Shown: positions 61,050-64,000 of the stretch, piece by piece
Layout: each line of letters begins with the position of its first letter
Numbering within the stretch: the stretch's first letter is position 1
From: Mesorhizobium sophorae
Lineage (GTDB): Bacteria > Pseudomonadota > Alphaproteobacteria > Rhizobiales > Rhizobiaceae
Length of the DNA: 64,000 bases
Assembly: GCF_002270415.1 (NCBI RefSeq)
Contig: NZ_NNRI01000021.1
Location: 62,001-126,000 of the forward strand
Direction: 5' to 3'
Notes under the pieces: model-generated
What the model was told of the DNA's origin: nothing
The model's input: the letters and a program-made list of their open reading frames with translations, nothing else
The model's database searches: none
Translations under genes and position numbers: made by a program

Positions 61050-61641
61050 TCACCACGCTGGTGATGCTGCCATCCGAAGCCTTGAGCGAACAGGACCTTG
61101 CCCAGCAACTCAGCGTCAGCCGCACGCCGTGCGTGAAGCGCTCATTCGGCTTGCCTATGAAGGCCTGATTGACATCCTGCCGCAGCGCGGCAGCTTCGTC
61201 GCGCCGATCCGGCTGAGCGACGTGGAGGAAGCCCAGTTCATTAGTGAGTGCTCAGTGTCACTGTCGTGCAGAGGCTGGCCGGCCACGACTCGAGTGATTT
61301 CATCGCCGACGGCAAAGCGAACCTCGCCAGGCAGGCAAAGGCGGTTGCCGAGGGCGCCCGCGAGCTTTTCCTCGATATCGAGAACGCTGTGAGGAGGCCG
61401 GCCTGCCCCGGAGCTGGCGGGTCATCCAGGTGGTCAAGCTGCGATGGATCGTGTGCGCTACCTTAGCTTGCCCGAGCGTCGCCACCTCGAAACGCAGCTT
61501 GCTCAGCATGTGGCGATCTTCGAGGCCGTTGAAACCGGCGAGGCAAAACAGCCCGGTGCCCGGATGGCTGCGCATCTGCGCGAAGTGCTGTGGACGGTGC
61601 AGCGGCTCAACGTGGCGTGTCCCGACCTGTTCGGCGACTAG
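61050..61641 (+). pseudogene. decayed GntR/FCD family regulator
   Basis: LPSEALSEQDLAQQLSVSRTP begins a GntR winged helix. One base is missing after the P codon, and the next frame gives REALIRLAYEGLIDILPQRG and SFVAPIRLSDVEEAQFI. Further shifts link VTVVQRLAGHDSSDFIADG and finally VRYLSLPERRHLETQLAQHVAIFEAVETG with MAAHLREVLWTVQRLN to a stop at 61641, the end of an FCD ligand domain. At least three frameshifts or small deletions are present. It may be a relict of catabolic regulation lost after the IS630 insertion nearby. Confidence 0.75.
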
Positions 61642-62034
61642 CGTCGCTTCCATGCGGCTTGTAAGAGCGCGGCCCTCATCGTTTGGCCGTCATGCGACTT
61701 GGTGGCCTTTCGATCCGCATCGTTCAAATCCCAGACTGCTTTGTACGCGACCGGATCGGAACGTGATAGAATTCAACCAATTACTCGACATATAATAGAG
61801 TGCCCCGACCCGGCCACCTGCAGACGAGCCAGTTTTCTCCATCAAATGGGACAGACCGGTCGTTGCTCGCTTATCTCGAGGCGCCGGCGTGATGATGCAT
61901 ATGACGCGCGGGCAAAGTGGCGGACCTGATGGGTAGCGCCCATTGCTGGGATTTGTCCGAAGGAGTCTCCGCAGCGAGTTGACCCATTCAAAATGGGCCG
62001 CTCGTTGATCAAAACAGCAATATGATCGACCCTG
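61642..62034. other. intergenic stretch, nothing recognised
   Basis: About 390 bases between the GntR relict and the XRE-cupin gene (minus). A TATAAT lies at 61791-61796, but no matching -35 element was found. No gene is supported. Confidence 0.35.
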
Positions 62035-62613
62035 TTACGTTGACCGTTCAGGCGTAATCACCACGAAGGCCTTGGCTTCCTTGCCGTCGATAGCGACGCC
62101 ATTGTGCTCGAAAGAGGATTCGAACTGGATGCAGTCTCCCGGTCCGAGGATCATCTCGGTTCCGGCAAAGTCGAAACGGATGCGCCCCTCCAGCATCAGC
62201 AGGATCTCCTCGCCCGCATGCCGGAAACGCGGCAGCTGGACGTCTTCGATGCAGGGCAAGGTCAGGAAGAATATCTCGGATCGCGGATTGGCCTTGTTGA
62301 AGGAGGCCACCTCATAGACATAGCCAAGCTCGCTGCCGTTGCGGTTGATCGGCCTTCGTTCGTCGGCACGGACGATGGAGATCGGCCCCTTCTCGCCGGG
62401 CGAGATGAAGACATCGGACAACGGCACGCCATAGACGTCGGCCAGCCGGCTGACCACCGCGATCGAGGGCTGCGAAACGCCTGATTCGACCTTGGAGAGA
62501 TAGCCCTTGGTCACCTCTGCCTGGCGCGCGGCCGCCTCCATCGTCAGGTTGGCGGTCTTGCGAAGCCGGCGCAGGGACGCGCCGATTTCTCCCATCTTTG
62601 CGCTGACGTCCAT
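62035..62613 (-). CDS. XRE-cupin family regulator
   Basis: A 192-residue protein. The N-terminal HTH_3 domain has LRRLRKTANLTMEAAARQAE and VTKGYLSKVESGVSQPS, and the C-terminal cupin sensor has RHAGEEILLMLEGRIRFDFAG and LGPGDCIQFESSFEHNGV. Such regulators sense a small carboxylate or amine and control neighbouring catabolic genes. The ATG at 62613 follows GGGGGAGGAAA; upstream residues are foreign. It is divergent from the acyl-CoA synthetase gene and probably regulates it. Confidence 0.85.
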   Translation of the reverse strand: MDVSAKMGEIGASLRRLRKTANLTMEAAARQAEVTKGYLSKVESGVSQPSIAVVSRLADVYGVPLSDVFISPGEKGPISIVRADERRPINRNGSELGYVYEVASFNKANPRSEIFFLTLPCIEDVQLPRFRHAGEEILLMLEGRIRFDFAGTEMILGPGDCIQFESSFEHNGVAIDGKEAKAFVVITPERST

Positions 62614-62725
62614 TTTCCTCCCCCGATCGATCGGAGCACACGAAAACCGCTGGCGCGTCGCACGCTGCGTGTCGGCATAGTCGACGGGATATCGCATAAA
62701 TCGTGTTGACATGAAAGTTTTCTTG

Positions 62726-62747
62726 TAGGAAACATCTAGGAAACATC
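62726..62747. repeat. two tandem copies of TAGGAAACATC
   Basis: Exact 11-bp repeats at 62726-62736 and 62737-62747. GTTTTC just before (62717-62722) and GGAAAC form an imperfect inverted pair with the first copy. TTGACA at 62706-62711 may be a plus-strand -35 element. Likely operator of the XRE-cupin regulator in the divergent promoter region. Confidence 0.5.
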
Positions 62748-62856
62748 AGTCGTTGTCCGGGAGGAGATGGATGCGACAGCCCATGTCGCGCCGCGTTTTG
62801 GCGCGTGCCGAAAATCTGCGCCATCTGTCCGCCGGCAGCCTCTTCGGAGCAGTGGC

Positions 62857-64000
62857 GTGAGCGATCCGCGCCCCATGGGTCTTCACGGATCCAGCGCGGT
62901 TCGTGCCGCGGCGGCGGGACCAACGGTGGCATCGCTGTTTCGCGACAGTGCCCGCGCCAATGCTGCCTCGCCCGCCATCGTCGGGGCTGGCAACACAATC
63001 AGCTACGGGATGCTCAACGAGCGTGTGAACCGGCTGGCATCGGCGCTGCGGCATGATGGCGTGATGGCGGGTGATCGTGTCGCAATCGTCTCGGAGAATC
63101 GGTCGGAATACATCGAGATCGTGCTTGCTTGCGCCAAGATCGGAGCTATCGCCGCTTGCCAGAACTGGCGGCAGGCGGCACCGGAACTCGCCCATTGCCT
63201 CAGGCTTGTCGAACCGCGCTTCATCTTCGCCTCGCCGCGCTTTGCCGAAGCGGCGGCAAGCCTCGGGCTGGCCTACCCGCTGGCCCTGTTCGGCGACGGC
63301 TATGAACATATGCTGGACACAGGCTCGCCGCAGGAGCCGGATATTTCGGCAAGCGCCGAGGATGGGCTGCTGATCCTCTACACCAGCGGCACCACCGGCC
63401 TGCCCAAGGGCGCCGTCATCAGCCACCGCGCCATCATCGCCCGGGCGCTGGTGATGATGGCCGACTGGGCTATCCGCCCAAGCGACGGCTCGATCGCCTG
63501 GTCGCCGCTGTTCCACATGGCGGCAGCCGATCCGGCCCTTGCCGCACTCTGCCACGGCGCGCCGGTCTACATCGTCGACGGCTTCGATGCTGATGCTATC
63601 GCCCAGGCGCTCGCCGAGATCGATGTTGGCTGGTTCGTGCTGATGCCGGGCATGATCGAACGCATGATCGAGGCGCAGCGCCGCGCGCCCAATCCGCCGC
63701 GGCGGGTCGCCGCCGCCGGCTGCATGGCCAATCTCGTACCGCCAGCGCAGATCGCGGAAATCTCGCGGCTGGTCGCGGCACCTTTCCTGAACAGCTTCGG
63801 CTCCACCGAAACCGGCATTGCACCTGCCAGCGGCGACAAAATCCCCGCCGGTGCCTTGCCCACCTCTTTCGCCAAGCGGCAGACCTCGTTTTGCGAAATC
63901 CGGCTGGTCGACGAGGACGACCGCGAAGTGGCGATCGGCGAGGTCGGCGAGATGACGCTGCGCTCGCCGACCCTGTTCAGCGGCTACTGGAACGCGCCTG
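62857..64000 (+). CDS. AMP-forming acyl-CoA synthetase, 5' part (runs off the right edge)
   Basis: Open frame of 381 codons reaching the window end without a stop. The start is GTG 62857 with GGAG 7 bases before it; ATG 62875 is an alternative. Family motifs are LLILYTSGTTGLPKGAVISH (P-loop, near residues 172-191), FGSTETG, and WSPLFHMAAADP. It activates a carboxylic acid to acyl-AMP and then acyl-CoA. The C-terminal domain is outside the window. Substrate unknown; the divergent XRE-cupin gene is the likely regulator. Confidence 0.85.
   Translation, partial: MSDPRPMGLHGSSAVRAAAAGPTVASLFRDSARANAASPAIVGAGNTISYGMLNERVNRLASALRHDGVMAGDRVAIVSENRSEYIEIVLACAKIGAIAACQNWRQAAPELAHCLRLVEPRFIFASPRFAEAAASLGLAYPLALFGDGYEHMLDTGSPQEPDISASAEDGLLILYTSGTTGLPKGAVISHRAIIARALVMMADWAIRPSDGSIAWSPLFHMAAADPALAALCHGAPVYIVDGFDADAIAQALAEIDVGWFVLMPGMIERMIEAQRRAPNPPRRVAAAGCMANLVPPAQIAEISRLVAAPFLNSFGSTETGIAPASGDKIPAGALPTSFAKRQTSFCEIRLVDEDDREVAIGEVGEMTLRSPTLFSGYWNAP

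Noticed and set aside
62100..62140. tRNA-like GGATTCGAACT text
   Set aside because: It lies inside the cupin domain codons of the XRE-cupin gene and there is no cloverleaf around it; no tRNA was found in the window.

Overview
The window looks like accessory DNA of a GC-rich alphaproteobacterium, probably a rhizobial (Mesorhizobium-like) member of the Rhizobiales. This is inferred from protein style, the density of ABC/TRAP uptake and aromatic or acid catabolic operons, and the insertion sequences. No rRNA or tRNA gene was found, so the assignment cannot be confirmed from the sequence alone.

Layout. (1) 0-5.2 kb: interaction and stability genes. A frameshifted small basic protein is followed by a protein with an F-box-like N terminus and about fourteen 35-residue repeats, a PAAR spike protein with a decayed locus behind it, and a RelB/YafQ-type toxin-antitoxin pair with its operator. 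(2) 5.5-13.5 kb: a tightly coupled minus-strand operon encodes a CoA-transferase, an MmgE/PrpD protein, an acyl-CoA dehydrogenase-like protein, a MaoC-type hydratase, a CitE-type lyase and an aldehyde dehydrogenase. It reads as an itaconate/C5-dicarboxylate degradation operon under a LysR regulator, with matching LysR boxes before the operon and before the regulator. (3) 13.5-27.4 kb: an unusual co-directional set on the minus strand. It holds a sugar-type ABC importer, an ABC ATPase whose frame runs into a PEBP domain, an SCP2-like protein, an alpha/beta hydrolase, a microbial-rhodopsin homologue without the retinal-binding lysine, an elongated YqiK-type flotillin, a small membrane protein, an Na+/solute symporter and a LysR regulator. 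This is the best candidate in the window for an undescribed system. (4) 27.9-41.1 kb: an orphan catabolic cluster (cyclase, amidohydrolase, TRAP transporter, PRISE-like reductase, two-domain CMD protein, FAH-fold enzyme, FAD oxidase, BKACE enzyme, IclR regulator), with a recurring TGTCCC/GGGACA operator at three promoter regions.

(5) 41.5-47.5 kb: a Fic protein is divergent from a frameshifted gene, with six copies of an 8-bp motif between them. An IS630 remnant, an IS110 transposase and an ISKra4-type element with perfect 22-bp ends follow; the ISKra4-type element interrupts a GntR/FCD regulator remnant. (6) 47.7-57.4 kb: a hydroxyquinol (resorcinol-type) catabolic operon contains a two-component flavin monooxygenase, an intradiol dioxygenase, maleylacetate reductase, a complete LIV-type ABC importer and a tautomerase-like protein, with a divergent TetR regulator. 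(7) 57.7-64 kb: DoxX, a quinone oxidoreductase with a divergent TetR gene and a clear operator, an intact IS630 element inserted exactly at the tetR stop codon, a decayed GntR gene, an XRE-cupin regulator and the start of an AMP-forming acyl-CoA synthetase that runs off the right edge.

Overall the segment is a patchwork of uptake-plus-degradation modules, each with its own local regulator, separated by insertion sequences and decayed genes. Many starts below were moved downstream of the longest possible start because a good Shine-Dalgarno sequence sits there.
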